Below, in pieces: positions 46,601 to 54,677 of a stretch of 64,000 nucleotides of DNA. The stretch is taken from the NCBI GenBank assembly GCA_934454585.1, contig CAKSFP010000003.1:86448-150447 (forward strand). Reading direction: 5' to 3'. Source of the DNA: an uncultured Clostridia bacterium (GTDB taxonomy: Bacteria; Bacillota; Clostridia; UMGS1810). The translations under genes were made by a program, and so were the position numbers. Within the stretch, counting starts at the first letter, position 1. Each line of letters opens with the position of its first letter. The notes below the pieces were generated by a model that was not told the DNA's origin, did not search any database, and saw only the letters and a program-made list of their open reading frames with translations.

Positions 46601-47121
46601 TAAGCCGCAGCTTCGGATTCGCTCTTAAAAAGTCCTATATAGTCTATATAAAGATATCCGGTACTTGACCATCCTGTGGATGTTATGGGGCAAAATCTGA
46701 TCTTGCCCCCGTCAGCGTTCAGAGTTCCCACTTCGGCAATTTCCTCTTTCCAACTGCCGCTGCCGATCTTATACAATTCCTTTTTTACATCAGAATCATT
46801 AATATAAGCATACGCGCCGTCGTCAAAACTTCCGTTAAGGTAATATCTTATCTTCAGGAACTTATAATCCTTTAAGCTGTCTTGAGAAAAGTCAAACAAA
46901 AGCTCCATATTCACAGTGTAGTTCGGTTCAAACACCAAACTGCCGTTTTTGGGGCTGTAGCTGATTTTCGCTCCGAGCTGACTGTTTGCCAGTTCCACTT
47001 TATTCAGCTGTTCAACCGTTGAAAAATCCAACACCGCTTCATTTGAGCTTTCGGCTCTCACAATCGGGAGAGACAAAGCCATCGTAAAGCACAAACATAA
47101 TGCCAAAAATCTTTTAATCAC
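43687..47121 (-). CDS. Wall-anchored SLH plus GH74-like propeller protein, about 1144 aa
   Basis: GTG at 47121 is the best start: GGGAGG lies 7 nt upstream and the next residues form a signal peptide (IKRFLALCLCFTMALSL). A CBM-like jelly roll (about 30-175) is followed by three SLH repeats (about 195-385, YPDGTFKPHGSLTRAEAV) placed in the middle of the protein, then 740 residues of Asp-box repeats (SLDGGYNW, SDDGGETW, STDGGKSF, SEDGGRTF) of the GH74 double-propeller type. Asp464 (FTDTGGMFRS) and Asp834 (AQDYSGGFTTD) occupy the positions of Asp394 and Asp742 in the region 2 paralogue. Both end in KFAPPY after the propeller. Probably a surface endo-glycanase, with xyloglucan only one possible substrate. 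Confidence 0.82.
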   Translation of the reverse strand: MIKRFLALCLCFTMALSLPIVRAESSNEAVLDFSTVEQLNKVELANSQLGAKISYSPKNGSLVFEPNYTVNMELLFDFSQDSLKDYKFLKIRYYLNGSFDDGAYAYINDSDVKKELYKIGSGSWKEEIAEVGTLNADGGKIRFCPITSTGWSSTGYLYIDYIGLFKSESEAAAYEQKNEVKSDVLITDDVSVKHEDTQITLADDTFIQGYESRSFCPENPLSRAEAVTIVERLVKNKVKVPDDFSSKYGDLSSGEWYWQPAASLEIMGMLPFEGSFGGDMNISREEFAYLLQFFQSNNFLSEVEFADVDRESKYYYAIRKAFSNGIVKGYPDGTFKPHGSLTRAEAVVMVMRLKNKNVSEIAGKTIFNDVSEDYWAAKYIAAATGEKSNSSSAPSAATLADTYGETFADTAMYDVYNQDNHVWEGVPLVTKEARELGSTGGEGGQICFGICYAQDGSLALSFTDTGGMFRSLDGGYNWEQAGRNIGGDFNGTGCGAIDPNNSSRAIVASHTTFGAGNWRWFCWDEFERRDELVFGGLHLTTDKAYSFKQVMRYAPYSPSNMGSVAYDSTSYDEKIDGSAVIYYSTPSKTGNNPFADKEVEEGINEGVGIYRSDDGGETWKLVNNAEQYTSAILAVSPKNGDLFIANKNGLFVSHDKGETVELVLDGMVKGLVTLVNKPDNVYISTYDGVKISTDGGKSFKSTSNSGFPIYDKDGVYSQMPGQLSVSPANPNYMLVTECYTGNKQQYYSHDGGNTWSLTAEDTSWNFYPSTQKVGFSAWHPTDENIVLKAEDWVQISEDGGRTFRKADGNLGSCINSRYKFNVFNPDLFFVPAQDYSGGFTTDGGYTFTRFANNKSHTYGAYMVDEQTFFVGKASEWNASSVEIQISRDAGNTYEATGVMTGTPYYQTVCLQAPGDPNVWFAGDMRSTDAGKTWTSMQPGCYFIMDYNKDGGHELYGMTKDGRTCVMSKDNGATWETVFALPASIKDMPDYEDVNLRFEDAWWYMNDIAVDFENDIVYFTLGARAVYKYQDGKFVNLRDSIRKRCPYNSFTRVAVDKNHPEVIYLATDDNYVETGRFLLRSCDSGQSWQLLSSYVTDEDTLVKDGPMVGYRINSLEVNWKTGYVYVSSGDCGVYKFAPPYDIDGN

Positions 47122-47137
47122 CACTTTGCCTCCCATC

Positions 47138-49783
47138 TCAGTTAAATATAAACAAATCCTCTTTATATCCCCACTTGGTAATGACCAAAACCTTTGAACA
47201 ATCATTGCCGTAGGTTACATAATCCTTCAAATCCGACGCGTAGGTGTGTATATTGTCCGGTTTGCTTGTGTACACTTTATCGGCGTCGGTATCGATAACA
47301 ATCATTGATGTAACGGCATACTCCATATTTTCAGGTCTTGCGTCGGCAACATCAAATGTGTATGACGGGTCTTTCAGATCTTTGAAACACAGTATTCCGT
47401 ATCCGTCTGTAAGCTGATACAAGTCGGCATATTGGAATCTGGGCCAACTCGATATCATCGAATTAACACCGCCTGTTCCCGCTCCGCCTTTGTACTGCAT
47501 ATCAGGTGTCTTTCCGCTCCAGTCTATGATTATCATGACAGACTTCATTCTGCCCTTGGAGTCTGTTTCGTACATGATTATGTCGCCCTTGTCCAAAGAA
47601 TAGAGATTCTCGTCGGTAGCGTCATAAGCATAAACTTTAGTAATGTCAACATCATCACCGATTACGACATTAACCGTGCCTACCGCTCCGGACATTCTGA
47701 GCTTGAGAACATTTGCCTCGTCACCGTTCTCAAGTATTGTCCTGCCCTTACCCTCAACATAAGCATAGCGGCGGTCGGTTGTCATATTCGGCCTTGTGCC
47801 TGCCGCGGTGCTCTTTTCGTAATACACAATTATATCGGCAATGTAATCTCCCTTACTGTACGAATAAGCATCGACCTTATATGATTTTTCCGAAGTGAAA
47901 AAGTCAAGAGTGTTAATGCTGTAATCCTTATCGCTTGCAGAACTGTCCTGCGGAATAACAAAAACCTTAGTGTTTGATCTTGCCGCAAAAGCCTGTACCA
48001 ATCCAAAAGTCCTCTGGACGCTCCTGTACTCCAACGCCTCGGAATCATCCGAAAATGAGCAAGCGTGTATCATTCTGAGGCAGTCCTCGGCAGGTTTGTT
48101 TTTCAGCTCCTCTTTATAATTCTCATCGTAATTATACGCTGTGATTATTTTCTCCAATTCTCCGTCCGAGTTCGTTTCATACTGAACTACCTGTCTTTTA
48201 ATATCGCTTTCGCCAAATTTCAACGCATTTATTATAGCATCTGCGCTTTTGTAAACAGTGTCGTTTACCGTAAGCTGTTCTGCAACCAAAACAATGTCCA
48301 CATCGCCCTCGGAATTGAGAATTTTCACACGCGTTTTCTCGTCCATTCCGCTCTCTTTGGCAGCATCAATGATAAAACCGATGTCTTTTGAGGACAAAAC
48401 AGTTATCTTGCCTACTCTCCCGGCGTAATCAAGAACAACATTAACATCCTGACCGACTTCGGGAACCGTTTCACAAATCATATCCGCAGCACCAAAGTAT
48501 TGTACATCGTCTATCCAATAACTGTCTCTGCCGTTTTCCTCGCCCGTTGCGGTCAGCTTTCCGCTCACAACATTTGTCAAAGTTACAATTTTTATAACTC
48601 CGGCATCAGAGTTTTCAAAAACATTTATAAGAGTGTTCTTACCGATTTTTTTGAGTTCAAGTCCTTCAAAGACAGTTTGATCATAATCATCCATTACATA
48701 GCCTGTTCCGTCGGAACAATACACAGCCTCTTTCGATGCATTTACCGCAGACACTTCTTTAAGCTTTGGCGCGGTTATAAACACAACATCATACCGCGAA
48801 TCTTTGTCACTGTCCAAAAGGCGAACCGTGCCGTCTTTCGGAATCATTGTTTCCTTATCGGCTTTTGATGCGGTTCCGCCGTTTAATACAAATGCCACGG
48901 AATCCGCAAGATTGGCAGTTCTTCTCTTGCTGTTTTCGTAATACGAATATTGTTTTCCGGAGTAATTTATTATGTCATCGTACTCAAGCTCAAGCAAAGT
49001 GTTTTTTCCGTCTTTCGGAATAACAAATGTTATCGTATCCGTGCCGTCAATGTCTCTCAGGACAAACTCGACATCATAGCCGAAAAACTCCGAAACATCA
49101 ATTGCCGTCTTATACACGGTGCCGTCTATACGCACCCTTCTTACATCGCCGGTTTCATCACCGTTAAATGAGCAATATGCCGTCGAAGTGATTTTTCCCT
49201 CATAGAGGTCGCCGTCGTAAACAACATCAAAAAGTGTTTTGCCGACGCCGTCCGCCACACCAGGAGTTCCCGTTTCGGTGAAAAGAGCGTTATAGAAAAG
49301 TTCCAAGACCTCGTCATATGTTATATAGCCTTTGTAATCGGCGCCGGAAGATTTGAAAAGTTTCAATTTTTTCGCAGCGTTGATATATCCTCCGGTATAC
49401 TTTGCAAGCTCTTTATGACCAAGCATTATGACAACTGCCTTTGCGCAATCCTCACGCGTTAGATAATCATTCGGATGAAAAGTCATGTCTTCATAATAGT
49501 TCATATATCCAAACTTGCAAACGATTGAGCAAGCCGCTTTGTATTCATCGGTCACATCCGAAAATACAGTGGAATCAGACAAATTCTCCATGCCTCCGAG
49601 AGAAACAAGCATTTGGGCAAACTCTGCTCTTGTTACCAAATCATCACTCTCTTTGTCGTTTACGCTTACACCCAGGGAGTTTAATATATCTCCCTTATTA
49701 TCGGCAAAAGCAGTAAGTGATGTCAGCGCAGTTAATGCGGCAACCGCCAAACAAAGCAACTTTCTCAAAAATCTTCTCGGCAT
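47138..49783 (-). CDS. Secreted SLH-domain protein, 881 aa, paralogue of the 882-aa protein in region 1
   Basis: Signal peptide (cut near AFA), then two to three SLH repeats (about 45-175: TRAEFAQMLVSLGG, FHPNDYLTREDCAKAVVIML) and about 700 residues of beta-rich sequence not matching a family I know. Length, domain order and C-terminus parallel the last protein of region 1, and both genes lie after a gene for a C-terminal SLH protein. It begins 1 bp after that gene with GGAGGTGG as ribosome site. Unlike its paralogue, it is followed by two further surface-protein genes. Role unknown; wall-bound and probably part of a conserved pair with the upstream protein. Confidence 0.85.
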   Translation of the reverse strand: MPRRFLRKLLCLAVAALTALTSLTAFADNKGDILNSLGVSVNDKESDDLVTRAEFAQMLVSLGGMENLSDSTVFSDVTDEYKAACSIVCKFGYMNYYEDMTFHPNDYLTREDCAKAVVIMLGHKELAKYTGGYINAAKKLKLFKSSGADYKGYITYDEVLELFYNALFTETGTPGVADGVGKTLFDVVYDGDLYEGKITSTAYCSFNGDETGDVRRVRIDGTVYKTAIDVSEFFGYDVEFVLRDIDGTDTITFVIPKDGKNTLLELEYDDIINYSGKQYSYYENSKRRTANLADSVAFVLNGGTASKADKETMIPKDGTVRLLDSDKDSRYDVVFITAPKLKEVSAVNASKEAVYCSDGTGYVMDDYDQTVFEGLELKKIGKNTLINVFENSDAGVIKIVTLTNVVSGKLTATGEENGRDSYWIDDVQYFGAADMICETVPEVGQDVNVVLDYAGRVGKITVLSSKDIGFIIDAAKESGMDEKTRVKILNSEGDVDIVLVAEQLTVNDTVYKSADAIINALKFGESDIKRQVVQYETNSDGELEKIITAYNYDENYKEELKNKPAEDCLRMIHACSFSDDSEALEYRSVQRTFGLVQAFAARSNTKVFVIPQDSSASDKDYSINTLDFFTSEKSYKVDAYSYSKGDYIADIIVYYEKSTAAGTRPNMTTDRRYAYVEGKGRTILENGDEANVLKLRMSGAVGTVNVVIGDDVDITKVYAYDATDENLYSLDKGDIIMYETDSKGRMKSVMIIIDWSGKTPDMQYKGGAGTGGVNSMISSWPRFQYADLYQLTDGYGILCFKDLKDPSYTFDVADARPENMEYAVTSMIVIDTDADKVYTSKPDNIHTYASDLKDYVTYGNDCSKVLVITKWGYKEDLFIFN

Positions 49784-49784
49784 T

Positions 49785-52784
49785 TTATTCCACCTCCTGT
49801 AGTTTCAGTATTCTGTCAACGATAACCGTTGCTTCGACGCGGGTTATTATTCCCTGCGGCTTAACGGATCCATCGTCAAATCCTTTTATGATTCCTCTTT
49901 TAGTGTAATCGTTGACAGAATCAACGGCATAATCGGAAATATCGCTCTCATCCGTAAATTGAATTGTATCTGTCTGCGCGGATTTTTCCTCAGCATTTCC
50001 GTCAACACCGTTTTGTTCATTTTCTGCCTTATCTTCTTTAAGACCTGATTTGTATTTTTCTATTCGGTCGAGTATGACAACAGCTTGTTCACGCGTTATG
50101 CCGTCACCTATGCCGAATACTCCCGGTTCTATTCCGCTTATTATTTCGCATCCGACAGCCGATGATATATATTTGTAATACCATTCCGACTCCGAAACAT
50201 CTGCAAAATCGCACACTGCATTATCACTGATTTTTATATCAAATGCAAGCATAGCCATTTTCAAAAATTCTTCGCGTTTTACATTGTTAAGCGGTCTAAA
50301 AGTACCGTCGCCGTAACCGGAGATTATCTTTCTTTTATAAAGATTTTTTATGCTTTCTTCTGCCCACTGCACATTTGCAGTATCCAGAAAGACAACTTCA
50401 CCGTTTTCGACATCGCCGATATTAAATCCGCCTCCTGACACAACATCATCCTGAGAAACAGGATTGCCGCCGTATTTGATTGAAGAACCTCTGCCGCTGC
50501 CTCCGCCTCCGCCGGCAGGAGAACTTGAGGGGTTTTGCGAAGATGATCCGGCATTTTTCAGCGCCGTTTCCAGATTGCTTTTTGCTTCACTCCACGCCGA
50601 AATGCTTTTGCCTCCGACGGCAGTCAAGGCCGCATTGATATTTGCATTGCGCATAAGAGTTTCAAACTCGGCGTCCGTATAACCAATTTCGGTTCTGTTT
50701 ATGCTGTATATTTCTTTAACTCTTTCATAGCCTGCCGCATATTCAAGCGCAAAACTTGCCGTGTCCAGTTGAATTTTATTTTTGTAATCCGAATAGTTCT
50801 CATAGTTGTTTGAAAGAATTCTTTGGCAAAACTCTTTGTGTCCGTTTTCGGAAAGGCAATTCAGATATGTGCTGTATGCACTTTCGTTATCTTTGCTGTT
50901 TGCATATTCGTCATACAATACAACTGCGTCATCCGCCGACGAATTTCTGAGCAGAGCATACCATGCCGCACCGTTTAACTCATCTCTCAAATTATCCAGA
51001 TCTATTTCTCCGGCAACTTTAATAAGACTGCTGTAAAAAGTGTCTTTGACCGCGTCGGAGCTATCTTTGATTTTGCCATAGTACTTGAGGCTGCGCAGTG
51101 CGTCAAAAAATTCCGAATAAGATGATTCCACGCTTGCCGCCTCGGCATTGTCTGCCGCATTGCTTATTTTGTTAAATATCTCTTTTACCAGAGCCTCTCC
51201 GGCAGTCAGCACCGTCAGTTCTACGGCCTTTTCAGGCATGGCAAATGAGTATACGCCGTTTTTCGCTTCTACACTTTCGCCGTTTGCCTTAACGCTTAAA
51301 ACAGTATAACCGCTGTCGGGAACAAGCTCAAACTCAACTTTATCGCCATACTCGGCATAACCGTCTTTTTCGAATGCATATTTATAGTTTACGGTTGCGT
51401 TTTCGATACTGTCTGTGTTTATCGGATAGTAATCGTAATATTTGTTGTATTCCTCCGCTGCCTCGGCAGTTTCAAAAAATGAAATATACTTCAGGTACAT
51501 ATAACCTGCAACTTTATTTGCCGGGTCGCAGTAAGGTCTCCACGAAAGTATATTCACCTTGCCCTTCCATGTGGTAAGTGTATTCGTGTCAATTTCATAA
51601 ACCTCTCTGTGCCATGTTTCTTGTTTCATGGGGAAATTTCTAAAGAGAGTTTGATTTATGCCGTTAACACCGATTTGGGTGGTACTTTCTCTTGACCACG
51701 AACCGTCAATAACCTTGTACTGAAGCGCCATGTACTTATATTTATCCGCATTCAAATCAAGATTTTGTATTTCAACATTAACATTACGGCGCCAATAAAG
51801 ATAGCTTTTCAGCGATTTAGTTTCACTGTCCCATCCGGTATCCACAACCACATCGCCATCACGGCAGTAGATATTGTATTTATCATAATCCGCCTGGGTG
51901 TCAAATCTTATTTGATAACAATCTTCATCTGCGCTTGTATCCAAAATAACACTGACCGTATAAGTCTCGCTTTCGTCACCTCTGGTAACTGTATAAACCA
52001 CCGGATTTCTAAAATCCTGAGGTTCATCCGCACCGGGAGATATCGAGCAGCCATCCGCTATATCAATAACGGGAACCGCGTCTTTCAAATCAGCTTTTTT
52101 TATCGTATACGGAGCATTAACCGTTATGTTATGCTCATTATCGAATTTTCCGTCCACTCCGAACAACGAAAACGATCTCATCAGTTTGTGTGTCGAACCA
52201 TATTCGCTGCGATCCTGTTCCGTAGCGAAAAAGCCGACATACTTCACAAGTGCGCTTGCACAACAGGTCTGGGGGTTTCCTTCCACAAACGACAGCGTAA
52301 ACTGAAAGGCTCCTGTATAAGTAGAGAGCGTCTCAGACTTAACTTCCGTAACATTCCAGCCGGACTTTAATTCACCCACTGTTCCAAGCGGTATCTGTTC
52401 GTATGACCAATTGCTTTTATTAGTAATCCATATACTAACCGGTGTAGTGTCATAAACATTATTCAGTTCGCCGAACTTCCAAAGCAATTTTATGTAACCT
52501 GCGCCGCCATCCGGCACGCCGGAAAAATTCATGCAAAAATCAACATTCTTTCTCCACCTGGTCTCGGCTGCCTTAACAGCGGAATTCTCCGAATCGTAAG
52601 ATATACTGTTAGCCTTATTGCCGCTGCCGGAGGTGTCCAGGCATCCTTTGTTTTCATCGTACAACTCCTGACTTTCAAATGATGTAACAAAGCTTGAAGA
52701 AGTATCTTGAGCAAATACTTCAAAAGAATTTGCCGCCGACATCAGCATAACAACTGCAAGCATAATCGAAATATATTTTTTCAC
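49785..52784 (-). CDS. Secreted protein with two jelly-roll modules, Gly-rich linker and C-terminal SLH repeats, about 999 aa
   Basis: Start is ambiguous: GTG at 52784 (10 nt after GGGAGG) or TTG at 52790 (about 4 nt); both precede the signal peptide (KKYISIMLAVVMLMSA). Two CBM-like modules (about 30-200 and 290-440) each end in a KYVGFFATEQ/KYISFFETAE motif, the first followed by a DUF5018-like domain. An InlB-B-like repeat (about 450-520), a helical region (about 525-745), a Gly/Ser linker and three SLH repeats (about 810-999, GDGTFRPLNNVKREEF) follow, with a charged 25-residue insert between SLH 2 and 3. It resembles the shorter region 1 protein at 2707-4335 in its C-terminal half. Confidence 0.83.
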   Translation of the reverse strand: MKKYISIMLAVVMLMSAANSFEVFAQDTSSSFVTSFESQELYDENKGCLDTSGSGNKANSISYDSENSAVKAAETRWRKNVDFCMNFSGVPDGGAGYIKLLWKFGELNNVYDTTPVSIWITNKSNWSYEQIPLGTVGELKSGWNVTEVKSETLSTYTGAFQFTLSFVEGNPQTCCASALVKYVGFFATEQDRSEYGSTHKLMRSFSLFGVDGKFDNEHNITVNAPYTIKKADLKDAVPVIDIADGCSISPGADEPQDFRNPVVYTVTRGDESETYTVSVILDTSADEDCYQIRFDTQADYDKYNIYCRDGDVVVDTGWDSETKSLKSYLYWRRNVNVEIQNLDLNADKYKYMALQYKVIDGSWSRESTTQIGVNGINQTLFRNFPMKQETWHREVYEIDTNTLTTWKGKVNILSWRPYCDPANKVAGYMYLKYISFFETAEAAEEYNKYYDYYPINTDSIENATVNYKYAFEKDGYAEYGDKVEFELVPDSGYTVLSVKANGESVEAKNGVYSFAMPEKAVELTVLTAGEALVKEIFNKISNAADNAEAASVESSYSEFFDALRSLKYYGKIKDSSDAVKDTFYSSLIKVAGEIDLDNLRDELNGAAWYALLRNSSADDAVVLYDEYANSKDNESAYSTYLNCLSENGHKEFCQRILSNNYENYSDYKNKIQLDTASFALEYAAGYERVKEIYSINRTEIGYTDAEFETLMRNANINAALTAVGGKSISAWSEAKSNLETALKNAGSSSQNPSSSPAGGGGGSGRGSSIKYGGNPVSQDDVVSGGGFNIGDVENGEVVFLDTANVQWAEESIKNLYKRKIISGYGDGTFRPLNNVKREEFLKMAMLAFDIKISDNAVCDFADVSESEWYYKYISSAVGCEIISGIEPGVFGIGDGITREQAVVILDRIEKYKSGLKEDKAENEQNGVDGNAEEKSAQTDTIQFTDESDISDYAVDSVNDYTKRGIIKGFDDGSVKPQGIITRVEATVIVDRILKLQEVE

Positions 52785-52809
52785 AATCAATCTCCCTCCC
52801 TGTATTGTA

Positions 52810-53670
52810 TCAGCCTTTTATTGCTCCTTCTGTAACGCTGTCTGTTATTTGTTTATTAAACAATACAAATATGACAAGCACCGGTATAATCATTATAATA
52901 GACGCCATGAAAAGAACCGTCCAGTCTGATGCTCCCTGACCCGAGTTTTTAAGCGCCATTATCATTACCATGAGCGTTTGCTGCTTGGGTGACGACATCG
53001 TGTATATCGCCGGAGTTACATACTCATTCCATGAACTCTTAAACGCCAAAATGGCCAGTGTGGCAAGTGTGGGTTTTAGCATCGGTGCAATGATTTTGAA
53101 GAAAATATCTATAAAGGTGCATCCTTCTATCTTTGCAGATTCATCAAGCGATTTCGGAAGTGTATCGACAAAGCTCTTTACTATATGCATTTCAACAACA
53201 GGAATTCCGAAACACCTCGTAACCAAAAGACCGAGCAAAGACTTTTGCAATCCGAAAAAAGAAACTATTTTCAGTGTCGGATATATGGTGATTGAACCCA
53301 TAGATATAAACATCAGTGCCGTAAAAACCGTAAACAGCGGCTTTTTGAGTTTGAAATCGCCTCTGGCAAACACATATCCGCACACCGCAGACAAAAAGAG
53401 TGAAACAACAACATTGGCACAAGTAAACCACAAACTGTTGAAGAAACCGACTTTAACATCTATTTCTTCAGAGTTGAATATTTTTAATATATTTGAGAAC
53501 ATAAACTTCTCCGGAAACAAATGTTCCGGATATGCCATAAGCTCCAAGTTGGTCTTAAATGCCGAGAGAAATGCATAAATAAGCGGAAAAATCATCAATG
53601 CCGCCACGGCAATCAATATGATATACTGTATTGTCTTGCCGAAGATTTTTTTCTTTGACTTGCGCTTCAT
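52810..53670 (-). CDS. Carbohydrate ABC transporter permease, MalG/CarB type
   Basis: Six hydrophobic segments after a basic N-terminus (KRKSKKKIFG) and the EAA loop ESAKIEGCTFIDIFFKIIAP mark the second permease of a CUT1 sugar importer. The ATG touches the stop codon of its partner gene, with AAGGAGG inside the end of that gene, so the two are translationally coupled. It is followed 20-25 bp later by the surface-protein genes, the same order as in region 1. Confidence 0.93.
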   Translation of the reverse strand: MKRKSKKKIFGKTIQYIILIAVAALMIFPLIYAFLSAFKTNLELMAYPEHLFPEKFMFSNILKIFNSEEIDVKVGFFNSLWFTCANVVVSLFLSAVCGYVFARGDFKLKKPLFTVFTALMFISMGSITIYPTLKIVSFFGLQKSLLGLLVTRCFGIPVVEMHIVKSFVDTLPKSLDESAKIEGCTFIDIFFKIIAPMLKPTLATLAILAFKSSWNEYVTPAIYTMSSPKQQTLMVMIMALKNSGQGASDWTVLFMASIIMIIPVLVIFVLFNKQITDSVTEGAIKG

Positions 53671-54576
53671 TTAGTACACCTCCTTCATTTTTTTGCTCAT
53701 CTTGGAATAAGCTACGGCAACAAAAATGTATATAATTGCAGTCACCAAAGAAAGTGCGCAGCCATAACCTACATTTGTCACATTCTCGGCAAATCCGGGA
53801 ATAAACTTTGTGATTATGTAAGAACCTACGGTGTTTGTCTGTCCGCCGGGAGCTCCGTTAGTGAGCGCAATAACCTCATCGGCAACCTTTAGCGAACCTG
53901 TTATGGCAAGAAGAAGTATTGTTCTGAAAACCGGAGCAACCATAGGTATGGTCATCTTGAAAAATATCTGCACCTTGTTGCAACCGTCAATCATAGCTGC
54001 CTCATATACATCTGTCGGTATACCCGAAAGTCCTGCCAGGAAGTACAGCATATTGATACCAAAGCTTCCCCATGTTGATGACAGCACCAGAACAAAAACT
54101 GATGTGCCGTATTTTCCGAACCAGTCTATACCTTCTTTCAGAATACCGATTTTCATTAAAAATGCATTGATAAAACCGAAATAATCAAAAAGATTTCCAA
54201 ACAATACACCTATTATTACCGCCGATATCATTGTCGGGAAAAAATACACAGATCTAAAGAACCCGCTGCCCTTAAGATTGCCTGCCAACACAAAAGCCAT
54301 AAGCAAAGCAAGAAATGACTCTATCGGAACTTTAACAACTGTATAAATCAATGTTGTTTTCCAAGCTGACCAGTAACGAACCTCTTGAAAAATCATCTTA
54401 AAATTCTCCAGCCCCGTAAACTTGGTGTGTGCATCAACAGTATCATAAAAGAAAAAACTCCTCGACACAGCCCACAGGAGCGGATAAAGAGTAAACACAA
54501 AAAAGCCTATAAGAGGCAACGCTAACAATATGTAACACTGTGTTTTATCTTTTCTCAAAAACTCTCTTGCTTTCAT
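53671..54576 (-). CDS. Carbohydrate ABC transporter permease, MalF/UgpA type
   Basis: Six membrane segments and the EAA loop EAAMIDGCNKVQIFFKMTIP identify the first permease of a CUT1 importer. It lies 101 bp after the binding-protein gene, and the gap holds a strong hairpin. No ATPase gene is in the locus. The imported sugar is probably the product of the wall-bound enzymes encoded downstream and of the GH105 system that shares its operator. Confidence 0.93.
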   Translation of the reverse strand: MKAREFLRKDKTQCYILLALPLIGFFVFTLYPLLWAVSRSFFFYDTVDAHTKFTGLENFKMIFQEVRYWSAWKTTLIYTVVKVPIESFLALLMAFVLAGNLKGSGFFRSVYFFPTMISAVIIGVLFGNLFDYFGFINAFLMKIGILKEGIDWFGKYGTSVFVLVLSSTWGSFGINMLYFLAGLSGIPTDVYEAAMIDGCNKVQIFFKMTIPMVAPVFRTILLLAITGSLKVADEVIALTNGAPGGQTNTVGSYIITKFIPGFAENVTNVGYGCALSLVTAIIYIFVAVAYSKMSKKMKEVY

Positions 54577-54610
54577 ATATTGCTCTCACTCTTTCATTAA
54601 TCGTATTTTC

Positions 54611-54646
54611 TGAGCCGCATCCGCACTCGGTTACAGATACGGCTCA
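54611..54646 (-). other. Intergenic mRNA hairpin between binding-protein and permease genes
   Basis: An 11-bp stem with one G-U pair in RNA (DNA TGAGCCGCATC at 54611-54621 against GATACGGCTCA at 54636-54646) and a 14-nt loop fills most of the 101-bp gap. There is no T-run after it on the minus strand. Such hairpins after the binding-protein gene commonly stabilise that part of the mRNA or cause partial termination, giving an excess of binding protein over permease. That role is inferred. Confidence 0.65.
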
Positions 54647-54677
54647 CAACAGTTAAAACTCAGGAGACTTTCAACCG

